Assembly: GCA_900769735.1 (NCBI GenBank)
Contig: CAAGHY010000127.1
Location: 1-6,298, forward strand
Direction of reading: 5' to 3'
DNA: 6,298 nt
Origin: Rikenellaceae bacterium
GTDB taxonomy: Bacteria > Bacteroidota > Bacteroidia > Bacteroidales > UBA932
Part shown: positions 1 to 6,233 of the stretch, piece after piece
Layout of the letters: each line of letters starts with the position of its first letter
Position numbering within the stretch: the stretch's first letter is position 1
Notes under the pieces: model-generated
Told to the model about the DNA's origin: nothing
Databases searched by the model: none
What the model saw: only the letters and a program-made list of their open reading frames with translations
Made by a program: the position numbers and the translations under genes

Positions 1-954
1 ATAAAGTGTGAGATATTGGATGCATACGGCAAATCGCTGTATGAACTCACTCAGGGAGGAGCTGTGCCTCCTAAGGATACTTTGGGTATGAGCTACACAT
101 TCAAAACTGTTACTCCAGGTGTATACAATGCACTGTTCTGGAGAGACGGTGGGGTTGCTGCCAGTTTGAATATTGCTTATGAACCTGAGAAGATTGTTCT
201 GGAGCAGGTACAGGGTGAGGAGATACCTCAATTTTCAAGAGATTTTACCAAGTTGGCCAATATCGTGGCGTTGGAGAGGAGAGGGCATAATCCCCAATTT
301 ACCGTAGTACGAAACAAGAAACTGTCGGGAAAAGAGAAAAATGTCTATGATTTCAAGATGGTTTCAAAGGACAATAAGGTGATTAAAGGGCTTGTGGCGT
401 TTCCAAAGGGGAAAAAGGAGTTGCCTGTTATGCTTACCCTTGTGCCGGTTGAGAATATGAATGAAAATCCTCTTGCTGATTTTACAGCTCCGGCGGAGAT
501 GGCTGAGATGGTCCTTTATTTGAGTGGCAGGGGGAATGGTGAGGAATATTTCAAGAATCTCCTTACAGATGTAATTCTAGGAATTGATTTCCTTGCCCAG
601 AAAAATGAAATAGACAAGTCAAAGATATATACTCAGGGAGAGGGTATGGGTGCCGCTTGTTCTTTTGTAGCATCAGCATTGGATGAGAGGGTGGCAGTTT
701 CATTTGTCGCATCTCCAGACTTCAGTTCATTTACAGAGAACTTTACCGTTGAGTCTATAGCCAGAAAGGTAAAAGTTCCTGTTCTGTTTGGAATAGGGTT
801 GCAGGACAAGACCTCCATAATCCAGAATGCCTTTGCCATATATAATAAGGTAAACAATGAAAAGGAATATTTCATTTTCCCTGCATTGCCGTCTGTGGAA
901 AGAAACAAGTGGAAGTATATAAGGGATACATTTATAATAAGACTGGCGGATTAA
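1..954 (+). CDS. Acetylxylan esterase / cephalosporin-C deacetylase-like (CE7/AXE1) protein, 5'-partial, probably catalytically inactive
   Basis: The reading frame is open from base 1 to the TAA at 952-954, so the gene starts left of the window. A TTG at 16-18 exists but is unlikely to be the real start, because the codons before it are also coding-like. About the first 60 visible residues are beta-rich and end in a PEKI motif, as in the N-terminal Ig-like domain of Bacteroidota AXE1 proteins. An alpha/beta-hydrolase domain follows: the segment YFKNLLTDVILGIDFL, then IDKSKIYTQGEGMG, then ALDERV, then GLQDKT, all matching AXE1 landmarks. In active CE7 enzymes the nucleophile elbow reads GxSxG. 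Here it is GEGMG (bases 637-651), with glycine (GGT, 643-645) in the serine position. The acid-position aspartate survives (GAC, 805-807), but no histidine follows it, where a GHE-like motif is expected. The usual HG oxyanion motif after the first core strand is also absent. I infer a non-catalytic, perhaps carbohydrate-binding or degenerating, esterase fold. The family call is fairly sure; the function is not. Confidence 0.75.
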   Translation: MKCEILDAYGKSLYELTQGGAVPPKDTLGMSYTFKTVTPGVYNALFWRDGGVAASLNIAYEPEKIVLEQVQGEEIPQFSRDFTKLANIVALERRGHNPQFTVVRNKKLSGKEKNVYDFKMVSKDNKVIKGLVAFPKGKKELPVMLTLVPVENMNENPLADFTAPAEMAEMVLYLSGRGNGEEYFKNLLTDVILGIDFLAQKNEIDKSKIYTQGEGMGAACSFVASALDERVAVSFVASPDFSSFTENFTVESIARKVKVPVLFGIGLQDKTSIIQNAFAIYNKVNNEKEYFIFPALPSVERNKWKYIRDTFIIRLAD

Positions 955-1000
955 CTTTTTATTCCCGACAGGTATTGCCTGTACAATACTGCAGAAACTT

Positions 1001-1029
1001 AAAGGGCGGCCCGATATGAGCCGCCCTTT
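1001..1029. terminator. Bidirectional intrinsic terminator between convergent genes
   Basis: AAAGGGCGGC (1001-1010) and GCCGCCCTTT (1020-1029) form a perfect 10-bp stem around a 9-nt loop. The GC-rich core is flanked by A's on one side and T's on the other, so each strand ends the hairpin with a short T run. It lies 46 bp after the stop of the plus-strand hydrolase-like gene and 19 bp after the stop of the minus-strand transporter, so it can end both transcripts. The T tracts are short (TTTG then TATTTTG on the plus strand). Confidence 0.88.
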
Positions 1030-1048
1030 GTATTTTGTCAGTATCCGA

Positions 1049-2413
1049 TTACTGTTTGTTTGGAACGTCAAGGTTCAAATGAGGATTCTTCTTGGAAGAG
1101 AAGTAAAGCATCAATGAAACTGAAATTGCAACAATACCAAGGATAATGAATACGTACTCTGCGTTAACTGCAGCCTCTGCACCTGAATATTTGTTAAGGA
1201 TGTGACCAACAATGATTGGAACAGCCATCATACCCATATTCTGGATCCAGTAGATAAGCGAGTATGCAGTACCAAGGTTTTTCTCAGGAACGATTTTTGG
1301 AACTGAAGGCCACATAGCTGCAGGAACCAATGAGTAACCTACACCTAGGATAGCAATACCAAGATAACCGAAAATAGCCTCACCTGGAGCAAATGCAATG
1401 ATGATGTGAGCTACAAATACCATTACTGAACCTGTGATCATCCAGGTTGTAGCTTTACCAATCTTGTCTACAAGGCTACCGAACAATGGGGTAAATACCA
1501 CTGTAAAGAAAGGAATCATTGATACCATCATAGAAGCTGTCTGCTCAAAGTTTGCTGCGTCCGCACCAAATCTAGGGATAAGGATTGCTGTAGCAAATTT
1601 CTTGAATGAGATGATACAGCAGTAGAAGAATACACAAAGCAATGAGATAAGCAAGTAATGCTTGTTGCTCAAAATCTTGAAGATGTCAGAGAATTTGAAT
1701 TTGTCCTCCTCAGCTGTAACAACTTTGTCTGAAGTACCCTGCTCTTTGTCAAATTTTGCATCCATAGCAACGAATACACCCCAAACAACAGTACCAAGAA
1801 GCAATAGCATCAAACCGCAGAATGCCGGTTTGTTGGTGATGTCAAGAGGATACATACCTGTCTCTGACTCTGCAACCAATACTGGTGAAAGCAATAGGGC
1901 AGCAGCTGTTCCCAAACGTGCAATTGCAAGCTGAAGACCCATAGCCAATGCCATAGATTTGCCTTTGAACCATTTTGCAATTGAACGGGTAACTGCAACA
2001 CCGGCAATCTCGCTGCCAAGACCGAATAACATACAGCCTACGTAAGCAATGTAAAGTGAGTTGCCTGTAGCAACAATGGCAGGAGAAGAGATTGTTACAT
2101 ATACAAGAGCGGCACCTGCAGCCATAAGGCCTACAAAGATTGAACCTGTAACGCGTACACCCCATTTGTCAAGAAGCATACCGCAAACAATCAAGCCACC
2201 CCAAACACATAGGAATGAGTATCCACCAGCGTAGAAACCGTAATCCATAGTGTTCCAGCCAAGCTCAAGCATTTCAGGGTTTTTGAAGATGTGAGAGATT
2301 GTAGAGAACATGTCGTCAAAGAAATATGACGCAAACATTGGAACTACAAGGCAAGCCCATGCAATCCAACATGCACTCTTACTCTCTTTAAGCGTTTTTA
2401 CTACGTTTGTCAT
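1049..2413 (-). CDS. MFS transporter, MFSD1-like (second gene of a tandem pair)
   Basis: This is a 454-residue integral membrane protein of the major facilitator superfamily, with 12 hydrophobic segments: roughly 16-33, 58-80, 88-107, 120-145, 153-180, 197-217, then after a charged central loop (218-250) 252-275, 293-315, 322-342, 346-370, 380-405 and 418-438. MFS motif A is present after helix 2 (GMLLDKWGVR, 78-87), with a second-half copy (GSLVDKIGK, 312-320). The stretches WFKGK...GLQLAIARLG (148-168), VPE..LGTAY (375-384) and WIQN (389-392) resemble, from memory, mammalian MFSD1, a lysosomal dipeptide uniporter. E135 and R166 lie in predicted helices 4 and 5 and are kept in the neighbouring paralogue. 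A role in dipeptide or other small organic solute transport at the inner membrane is inferred, not shown. The ATG at 2413 has an A/T-rich leader without a Shine-Dalgarno sequence, as is usual in Bacteroidota. It begins 43 bp after the upstream paralogue's stop, so the two are probably co-transcribed. Confidence 0.93.
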   Translation of the reverse strand: MTNVVKTLKESKSACWIAWACLVVPMFASYFFDDMFSTISHIFKNPEMLELGWNTMDYGFYAGGYSFLCVWGGLIVCGMLLDKWGVRVTGSIFVGLMAAGAALVYVTISSPAIVATGNSLYIAYVGCMLFGLGSEIAGVAVTRSIAKWFKGKSMALAMGLQLAIARLGTAAALLLSPVLVAESETGMYPLDITNKPAFCGLMLLLLGTVVWGVFVAMDAKFDKEQGTSDKVVTAEEDKFKFSDIFKILSNKHYLLISLLCVFFYCCIISFKKFATAILIPRFGADAANFEQTASMMVSMIPFFTVVFTPLFGSLVDKIGKATTWMITGSVMVFVAHIIIAFAPGEAIFGYLGIAILGVGYSLVPAAMWPSVPKIVPEKNLGTAYSLIYWIQNMGMMAVPIIVGHILNKYSGAEAAVNAEYVFIILGIVAISVSLMLYFSSKKNPHLNLDVPNKQ

Positions 2414-2456
2414 AAATTTTTAAGTGATTTGTTAGTTAATATTTAATTGTAATTTG

Positions 2457-3812
2457 TTACTTGATGTTAGGAAGCTCAAGGCCGTAACCTTTTTTCTTGT
2501 CCTCAACTTTAAGCCACAAGCCCAATACAAGTGCAGCAACGCCCAAAGAAGAGAAGATAAGCATAGGAACTGTATATCCGCCTGTTTTGTCAAGGCTCCA
2601 TCCAATGATGATAGGGAATGCCATAAGTCCGATGTTCTGGATCCAGAAAATAACAGAATACGCAGAACCCAAATATCTTTCTTCTACAAGTTTTGGAACT
2701 GATGGCCAAAGGGCTGCAGGAACAAGGGAGAAAGAGACACCCAAAAGTATAATTGCAGTGTATGCAATAGGCTTGGTAAGAGGTACCAGTGCAAATACAA
2801 GGTGGCAGGTAATCATAAGGATTGCACCAAGAATTAGCATAGATGCACCTTTTCCTTTCTTGTCAAGGAATGCTCCAAGGAATGGAGTAAGTACCATTGC
2901 ACCTATCGGGAACCAGGAGAATAATCCTGATGCCTCTGCTGTTGGCATATTGAGGTTGGTCTCAAGCATACCGGTTGCAAACTTCTGGAATGGGAAAATT
3001 GCGGAATAGTACAATACGCAAAGTCCTGATACAATAAGGAATGTCTTGCTGGTGAAAAGGATTCCAATGTCACTTACCTTAAATTGCTCCTCAGCATCTT
3101 CTGAGCCTGAAGCGCCAATCTGTGCATCAAGCTTTTTGTCCATGAATGTAAATACGGTATAGGTAATAAGTCCTATTACAAGAAGAATTGTACAGAATAA
3201 AACTGGGGTTACTACAGTAGGCATTGTTTCGTTGGCCCAAGTTGAAAGGGCTGGGGAAATGCGGAAAACGGCAAATACACCCAAACGGGCAATTGCCATC
3301 TCCAGACCCATTGCAAGAGCCATCTCTTTACCTTTGAACCATTTTGCAATGGCTTTTGAAACGGTTACACCTGCCATCTCAACACCGCAACCGAATATCA
3401 TGAATCCCAATGATGCCAGTTTGGCAGTTGCAGGGAAACTTGTCCAGAATGAGTTGAGGAACTGGTAAAGTGCGCTATCGGGAGTAAAAAGATTACTGAT
3501 AGCATAAAGTTTGATTGATGCTCCAATTACCATTACTGCTCCTGACAGTATTCCGGTAAATCTGATTCCCATTTTGTCCAGGATGATTCCGGCAAAAATG
3601 AGGAAGAAGGCAAATACATTCAAAAAGTACTCAGAGCTGCAGAAAGTTCCGTAGGTTTCTGCTGTCCATCCTTTGCTTGTTTCAAGTAGTGTTGAAAGCG
3701 GTGAAAGCACATCAACAAACATATAGGCAAAGAACATCATAAGTGCAATCAGAACCAGAGCGGTCCAGCGGATGGCACCATAATCATTTAACAGTTTTTT
3801 TGCGTTATTCAT
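2457..3812 (-). CDS. MFS transporter, MFSD1-like (first gene of a tandem pair)
   Basis: This 451-residue 12-helix MFS protein is a paralogue of the gene at 1049-2413. The two share motif A (GIILDKMGIR here, 75-84), the second-half copy (GAFLDKKGK, 313-321), WFKGKEMALAMGLEMAIARLG (158-178), SLVPAALWPSVPK (362-374), LGSAYSVIFWIQN (381-393) and a closing PN-plus-two-residue tail. Similarity runs end to end, so this is an old gene duplication rather than a recent copy. The WFKGK...ARLG and LGSAY...IQN segments again point to the MFSD1 branch, in which the characterised mammalian member transports dipeptides in lysosomes. The substrate here is unknown. Intramembrane E145 and R176 are conserved between the paralogues and are candidate substrate or coupling residues. 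The long charged loop at about 224-248 separates the two six-helix halves. The ATG at 3812 follows an A-rich leader with no Shine-Dalgarno sequence. It is the first gene after the candidate promoter at 3856-3887 and is divergent from dxs. Confidence 0.93.
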   Translation of the reverse strand: MNNAKKLLNDYGAIRWTALVLIALMMFFAYMFVDVLSPLSTLLETSKGWTAETYGTFCSSEYFLNVFAFFLIFAGIILDKMGIRFTGILSGAVMVIGASIKLYAISNLFTPDSALYQFLNSFWTSFPATAKLASLGFMIFGCGVEMAGVTVSKAIAKWFKGKEMALAMGLEMAIARLGVFAVFRISPALSTWANETMPTVVTPVLFCTILLVIGLITYTVFTFMDKKLDAQIGASGSEDAEEQFKVSDIGILFTSKTFLIVSGLCVLYYSAIFPFQKFATGMLETNLNMPTAEASGLFSWFPIGAMVLTPFLGAFLDKKGKGASMLILGAILMITCHLVFALVPLTKPIAYTAIILLGVSFSLVPAALWPSVPKLVEERYLGSAYSVIFWIQNIGLMAFPIIIGWSLDKTGGYTVPMLIFSSLGVAALVLGLWLKVEDKKKGYGLELPNIK

Positions 3813-3836
3813 TATTGTGTTTTTTATATATTTTGC

Positions 3837-3857
3837 GCTTAATCCAAATAATTAAGC
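3837..3857. promoter_or_regulatory. Inverted repeat next to the transporter promoter, candidate operator or leader hairpin
   Basis: GCTTAAT (3837-3843) and ATTAAGC (3851-3857) are perfect inverted 7-mers separated by 7 nt. On the minus strand the repeat begins at the downstream edge of the proposed -7 element and covers the expected transcription start. A repressor could bind here, or the transcript could fold into a weak AT-rich stem. No regulator gene lies in the window, and a 7-mer inverted repeat in AT-rich DNA can arise by chance. Confidence 0.35.
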
Positions 3858-3887
3858 AAGTTAGCAATTTTGTGGAAGATGTCCAAA
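3856..3887 (-). promoter_or_regulatory. Candidate Bacteroidota promoter for the MFS operon
   Basis: Read on the minus strand, TTTG (3887 down to 3884) is followed after exactly 20 nt by TAACTTGC (3863 down to 3856). The Bacteroidota housekeeping consensus is TTTG, about 19-21 nt, TAnnTTTG. The -33 element and the spacing fit; the -7 element matches TAnnTT but not the final TG. Transcription would start near 3850, giving a leader of about 40 nt before the ATG at 3812. Confidence 0.5.
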
Positions 3888-3896
3888 AAAATTAAA

Positions 3897-3928
3897 TTTT
3901 ACCATATAGTAAATAAGTTGTAACTTGG
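3897..3928 (+). promoter_or_regulatory. Weak candidate promoter for dxs
   Basis: TAACTTGG (3921-3928) differs by one base from TAnnTTTG, and a poor -33 match, TTTT (3897-3900), lies 20 nt upstream. Transcription would begin around 3935, leaving a very short leader before the GTG at 3953. The -7 box overlaps a near-palindrome, AAGTTGTAACTT (3915-3926). This is the best candidate in the 140-bp gap but is only suggestive. Confidence 0.35.
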
Positions 3929-3952
3929 CACAGTTTTTACAGATGTTTTTTT

Positions 3953-5821
3953 GTGGAGATATTGGATAAAATAAATTCCCCTGAGGATATCAAGGGACTT
4001 GATGTAAAGGAACTCGCTGCATTGTGTGCAGAGGTGAGGGAGTATATGGTAGAGTGCTGCTCAAAGAATCCGGGCCATCTTGGAGCCAGTCTTGGAGCGG
4101 TGGAGCTTGCCGTTGCCCTTCATTATGTATATGATACGCCCAATGATAAACTTGTTTGGGATGTGGGGCACCAGGCTTATGCCCACAAAATAATAACCGG
4201 CAGGAGAGATGCTTTTGTAAACAACAGGAAGAAAGGGGGGGTGAGCGGTTTCCCAAAGATGGCGGAGAGTGAGTATGATGCTTTTGGAGCCGGGCATACT
4301 TCAGTTTCAATTTCTGCAGCCCTTGGTATTGCTGAGGCTGCCAAACTTAAAGGAGAGGATACAAAGGTTGTGGCTGTAATAGGAGACGGTGCAATGACGG
4401 GTGGTCTTGCGTTTGAGGGATTGAACAATGCCGGAGCTCTCAGTTCTGATATTCTGGTAATACTTAACGATAACCAGATTTCCATAGACCAGAATGTGGG
4501 TGCGCTGCACAATTATCTTGTAAAAATTTCTGTTTCTCCTGTCTATAACAGGATCAAGAACAGAATCTGGGGGTTTGCGGGTAACAGAAAGATACGCAAG
4601 CTTATCCAGAAGTTCATGTTGAGCACCAAGCTTGCATTTATGAAGAGCGGTTCAGTTTTCCAGGGGCTTGGTTTCAGATATTTCGGTACTATTGACGGTA
4701 ATGATATAGGTGAACTGGTAACCACCCTTTCCAATCTTAAGGAGATAAAGGGGCCGAAGCTGCTCCACGTAAGGACTCTTAAAGGGAAAGGGTATGAACC
4801 TGCGGAGAAACAGCAGAGTATCTGGCATGCTCCGGGCAAGTTTGATGTGGCTACAGGAGAGAGGATACTGTCGGGAAAAATAGAGTACAGATACCAGGAT
4901 ATATTTGGAGAGACAATAGTTGAGCTTGCAAGGGAGAACAGCAGAATTGTGGGCATTACTCCTGCAATGGTATCGGGATGCTCCCTTACATATATGATGA
5001 AGGAGTTTCCTCACAGGACTTATGATGTTGGAATAGCGGAGCAGCATGCAGTGACTTTCTCTGCAGGTCTGGCAGCAAACGGAATGCTTCCTGTATGTAA
5101 TGTGTACTCCACTTTTATGCAGAGGGCTTATGACAGCATCATTCATGATGTGGCTCTGCAGAATCTGAAGGTGATTTTCTGTCTTGACCGCGGAGGTATA
5201 GTTGGAGAGGATGGGGCAACTCATCACGGAGCATTTGATATGGCGTATTTGAGGCCGGTGCCAAACATTACAATTGCAGCTCCGATGAATGAGATTGAAT
5301 TGAGGAATATGCTTTATTCTGCAACATTGCCTGAATATGGAATTACTGCAATAAGATATCCGAGGGGTAAGGCAGAAGGGTTGGAATGGAAAAAGGAGTT
5401 TGAATTTGTTGAGCCAGGAAAGGGTGTTGTGGTCAGGGAGGGCAGTGGAGTTGCCGTTCTTGCTTTGGGAACTGCCGGAAACAGGGCATTGAAGGGTGTG
5501 GAGAAAGCGGTATCTGAAGGAATAGATCCTTTGTTCATAAATATGAGGTTCCTCAAACCGCTTGATGAAGGGATGGTGGAATATGCCTGCAGCAGGTGTC
5601 ATACTATAATAACAGTGGAGGATGGAGCTGTTATGGGCGGTTTGGCAAGTGCTGTTTCAGAATATGTGGCTGCAAATAATTATCCGGTGAAAATAATTTC
5701 TCACGGTATTCCCGATAAATTCATAGAACAGGGCTCTGTTGACGAGTTGATTTCAGATTGTGGCTATAATGCTGAGAATGTATACGATAGTGTTGTTTCA
5801 GCAGGAAAGGAGAAAAAATAA
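3953..5821 (+). CDS. dxs: 1-deoxy-D-xylulose-5-phosphate synthase
   Basis: DXS condenses pyruvate and glyceraldehyde 3-phosphate to 1-deoxy-D-xylulose 5-phosphate with loss of CO2. This is the first step of the MEP isoprenoid pathway and also feeds thiamine and pyridoxal synthesis. It is a cytosolic, thiamine-diphosphate- and Mg-dependent enzyme. The 622-residue protein is full length for the family. Visible landmarks are H42 in PGHLGASLG, WDVGHQAYAHKI and the tail of GRRD, the ThDP/Mg motif GDGAMTGG (144-151) through NDN (172-174), H292 in the KGKGYEPAEK...WHA segment, catalytic E363 in GIAEQHAV, H424 in DGATHHGAFD, and R471 in RYPRG. These match E. coli H49, D152, N181, H299, E370, H431 and R478 with a constant offset of seven. 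GTG (3953) is chosen because it gives the usual LDKINSPED beginning; no in-frame ATG lies nearby and no Shine-Dalgarno sequence precedes it. An in-frame TTG at 3962 is the alternative. The gene is divergent from the transporter operon and upstream of the tRNA cluster. Confidence 0.98.
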   Translation: MEILDKINSPEDIKGLDVKELAALCAEVREYMVECCSKNPGHLGASLGAVELAVALHYVYDTPNDKLVWDVGHQAYAHKIITGRRDAFVNNRKKGGVSGFPKMAESEYDAFGAGHTSVSISAALGIAEAAKLKGEDTKVVAVIGDGAMTGGLAFEGLNNAGALSSDILVILNDNQISIDQNVGALHNYLVKISVSPVYNRIKNRIWGFAGNRKIRKLIQKFMLSTKLAFMKSGSVFQGLGFRYFGTIDGNDIGELVTTLSNLKEIKGPKLLHVRTLKGKGYEPAEKQQSIWHAPGKFDVATGERILSGKIEYRYQDIFGETIVELARENSRIVGITPAMVSGCSLTYMMKEFPHRTYDVGIAEQHAVTFSAGLAANGMLPVCNVYSTFMQRAYDSIIHDVALQNLKVIFCLDRGGIVGEDGATHHGAFDMAYLRPVPNITIAAPMNEIELRNMLYSATLPEYGITAIRYPRGKAEGLEWKKEFEFVEPGKGVVVREGSGVAVLALGTAGNRALKGVEKAVSEGIDPLFINMRFLKPLDEGMVEYACSRCHTIITVEDGAVMGGLASAVSEYVAANNYPVKIISHGIPDKFIEQGSVDELISDCGYNAENVYDSVVSAGKEKK

Positions 5822-5825
5822 TTTG

Positions 5826-5845
5826 AAAAAAAGTTGAATTTTTTT
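5826..5845 (+). terminator. Weak A/T-stem hairpin after dxs, possible terminator
   Basis: Seven A's (5826-5832) and seven T's (5839-5845) can pair around the loop GTTGAA, five bases after the dxs stop. The stem is purely A:T and the T run is also the 3' arm, so it would be a weak terminator. No better one is seen before the tRNA promoter, and dxs transcripts may partly read through into the tRNA genes. Confidence 0.3.
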
Positions 5846-5854
5846 GCGAAAATA

Positions 5855-5886
5855 TTTGGAAGTTTAAAACTAAACGCATACCTTTG
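5855..5886 (+). promoter_or_regulatory. Consensus Bacteroidota promoter for the tRNA operon
   Basis: TTTG (5855-5858), a 20-nt spacer and TACCTTTG (5879-5886) match the Bacteroidota consensus TTTG, 19-21 nt, TAnnTTTG at every fixed position. Transcription should start a few bases past 5886, roughly 5890-5894, giving a leader of about 55 nt before the first tRNA, which RNase P would remove. The strength of the match suits a highly expressed stable-RNA operon. Confidence 0.88.
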
Positions 5887-5887
5887 C

Positions 5888-5937
5888 ATTCCCAAACGAA
5901 AAGAAACCCACTGAGGGTTGCTGATCAGAAAGGGAAT
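5888..5937 (+). other. Potentially structured leader of the tRNA operon
   Basis: AACCC (5905-5909) and GGGTT (5915-5919) form a 5-bp hairpin with a 5-nt loop, followed by the palindrome CTGATCAG (5921-5928). ATTCCC (5888-5893) and GGGAAT (5932-5937) could enclose both, but the left arm straddles the predicted transcription start, so the outer stem may not exist in the RNA. No open reading frame or known RNA motif was recognised here. Confidence 0.3.
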
Positions 5938-5946
5938 TGACGTATT

Positions 5947-6023
5947 GCCGATGTAGCTCAGTTGGCCAGAGCAGCTGATTTGTAATCAGCTGGTCGGGGG
6001 TTCGAATCCCTCCATCGGCTCCA
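5947..6023 (+). tRNA. tRNA-Thr (anticodon UGU), with encoded CCA
   Basis: The acceptor arms GCCGATG (5947-5953) and CATCGGC (6013-6019) pair fully. The anticodon stem GCTGA/TCAGC encloses loop TTTGTAA with anticodon TGT at 5981-5983, reading ACA (and other ACN by wobble). The T arm contains GTTCGAATC. The discriminator T (6020) is followed by a genomically encoded CCA (6021-6023), unlike the next two tRNAs in the cluster. It is the first tRNA after the promoter, equivalent in position to E. coli thrU. Confidence 0.97.
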
Positions 6024-6047
6024 AGTTTTTTGAAAGATATAAATAAT

Positions 6048-6130
6048 GGGGAGATACCAGAGTGGCCAACTGGGGCAGACTGTAAATCTGCTGGCGCACG
6101 CCTTCGTAGGTTCGAATCCTGCTCTCCCCA
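6048..6130 (+). tRNA. tRNA-Tyr (anticodon GUA)
   Basis: The acceptor arms GGGGAGA (6048-6054) and TCTCCCC (6123-6129) pair fully, with discriminator A6130. The anticodon stem GCAGA/TCTGC encloses CTGTAAA with anticodon GTA at 6082-6084. The long variable arm (6092-6105) carries a GGC/GCC stem, as expected for a bacterial class II tyrosine tRNA. No CCA is encoded (CTA follows). It lies 24 bp after tRNA-Thr(UGU) and corresponds to E. coli tyrU by position. Confidence 0.97.
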
Positions 6131-6152
6131 CTATTTTTGTATCTAGTAGTCT

Positions 6153-6225
6153 GCGGAAGTAGCTCAGTCGGTAGAGCATCAGCCTTCCAAGCTGAGGGTC
6201 GCGGGTTCGAACCTCGTCTTCCGCT
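6153..6225 (+). tRNA. tRNA-Gly (anticodon UCC)
   Basis: The acceptor arms GCGGAAG (6153-6159) and CTTCCGC (6218-6224) pair fully, with discriminator T6225. The anticodon stem TCAGC/GCTGA encloses CTTCCAA with anticodon TCC at 6186-6188, reading GGA and GGG. CCA is not encoded (CAA follows). It lies 22 bp after tRNA-Tyr and corresponds to E. coli glyT by position. Confidence 0.97.
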
Positions 6226-6233
6226 CAAACTTC

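Noticed and set aside
968..982. Short hairpin ACAGG/CCTGT with a 5-nt loop after the hydrolase-like gene
   Set aside because: It has a five-bp stem with no T run, and the much stronger terminator at 1001-1029 follows at once.
727..1071. Minus-strand frame overlapping the end of the hydrolase-like gene, the terminator and the transporter end
   Set aside because: It crosses a strong terminator hairpin and overlaps two better-supported genes, and its product has no recognisable features.
2497..3009. A 170-codon plus-strand frame inside the first transporter gene
   Set aside because: It is antisense to a well-supported membrane protein gene and has no domain or promoter of its own.
10..3967. 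The 12-mer GAGATATTGGAT at 10-21 and again at 3956-3967, the latter at the dxs start
   Set aside because: It encodes E-I-L-D in both unrelated proteins, has no flanking similarity, and is best explained as chance.
4652..5602. A 316-codon open frame on the minus strand within dxs
   Set aside because: It lies entirely inside the dxs gene, which has intact catalytic motifs on the plus strand. Its translation is rich in Cys, His and Ser without any recognisable domain, as expected for a shadow frame.
5958..6228. Minus-strand open frames across the tRNA genes giving peptides with SNPRP and GFEPT motifs
   Set aside because: These motifs are the well-known artefact of translating antisense T-arm sequence (GGTTCGAATCC) of tRNA genes. 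They are not proteins.
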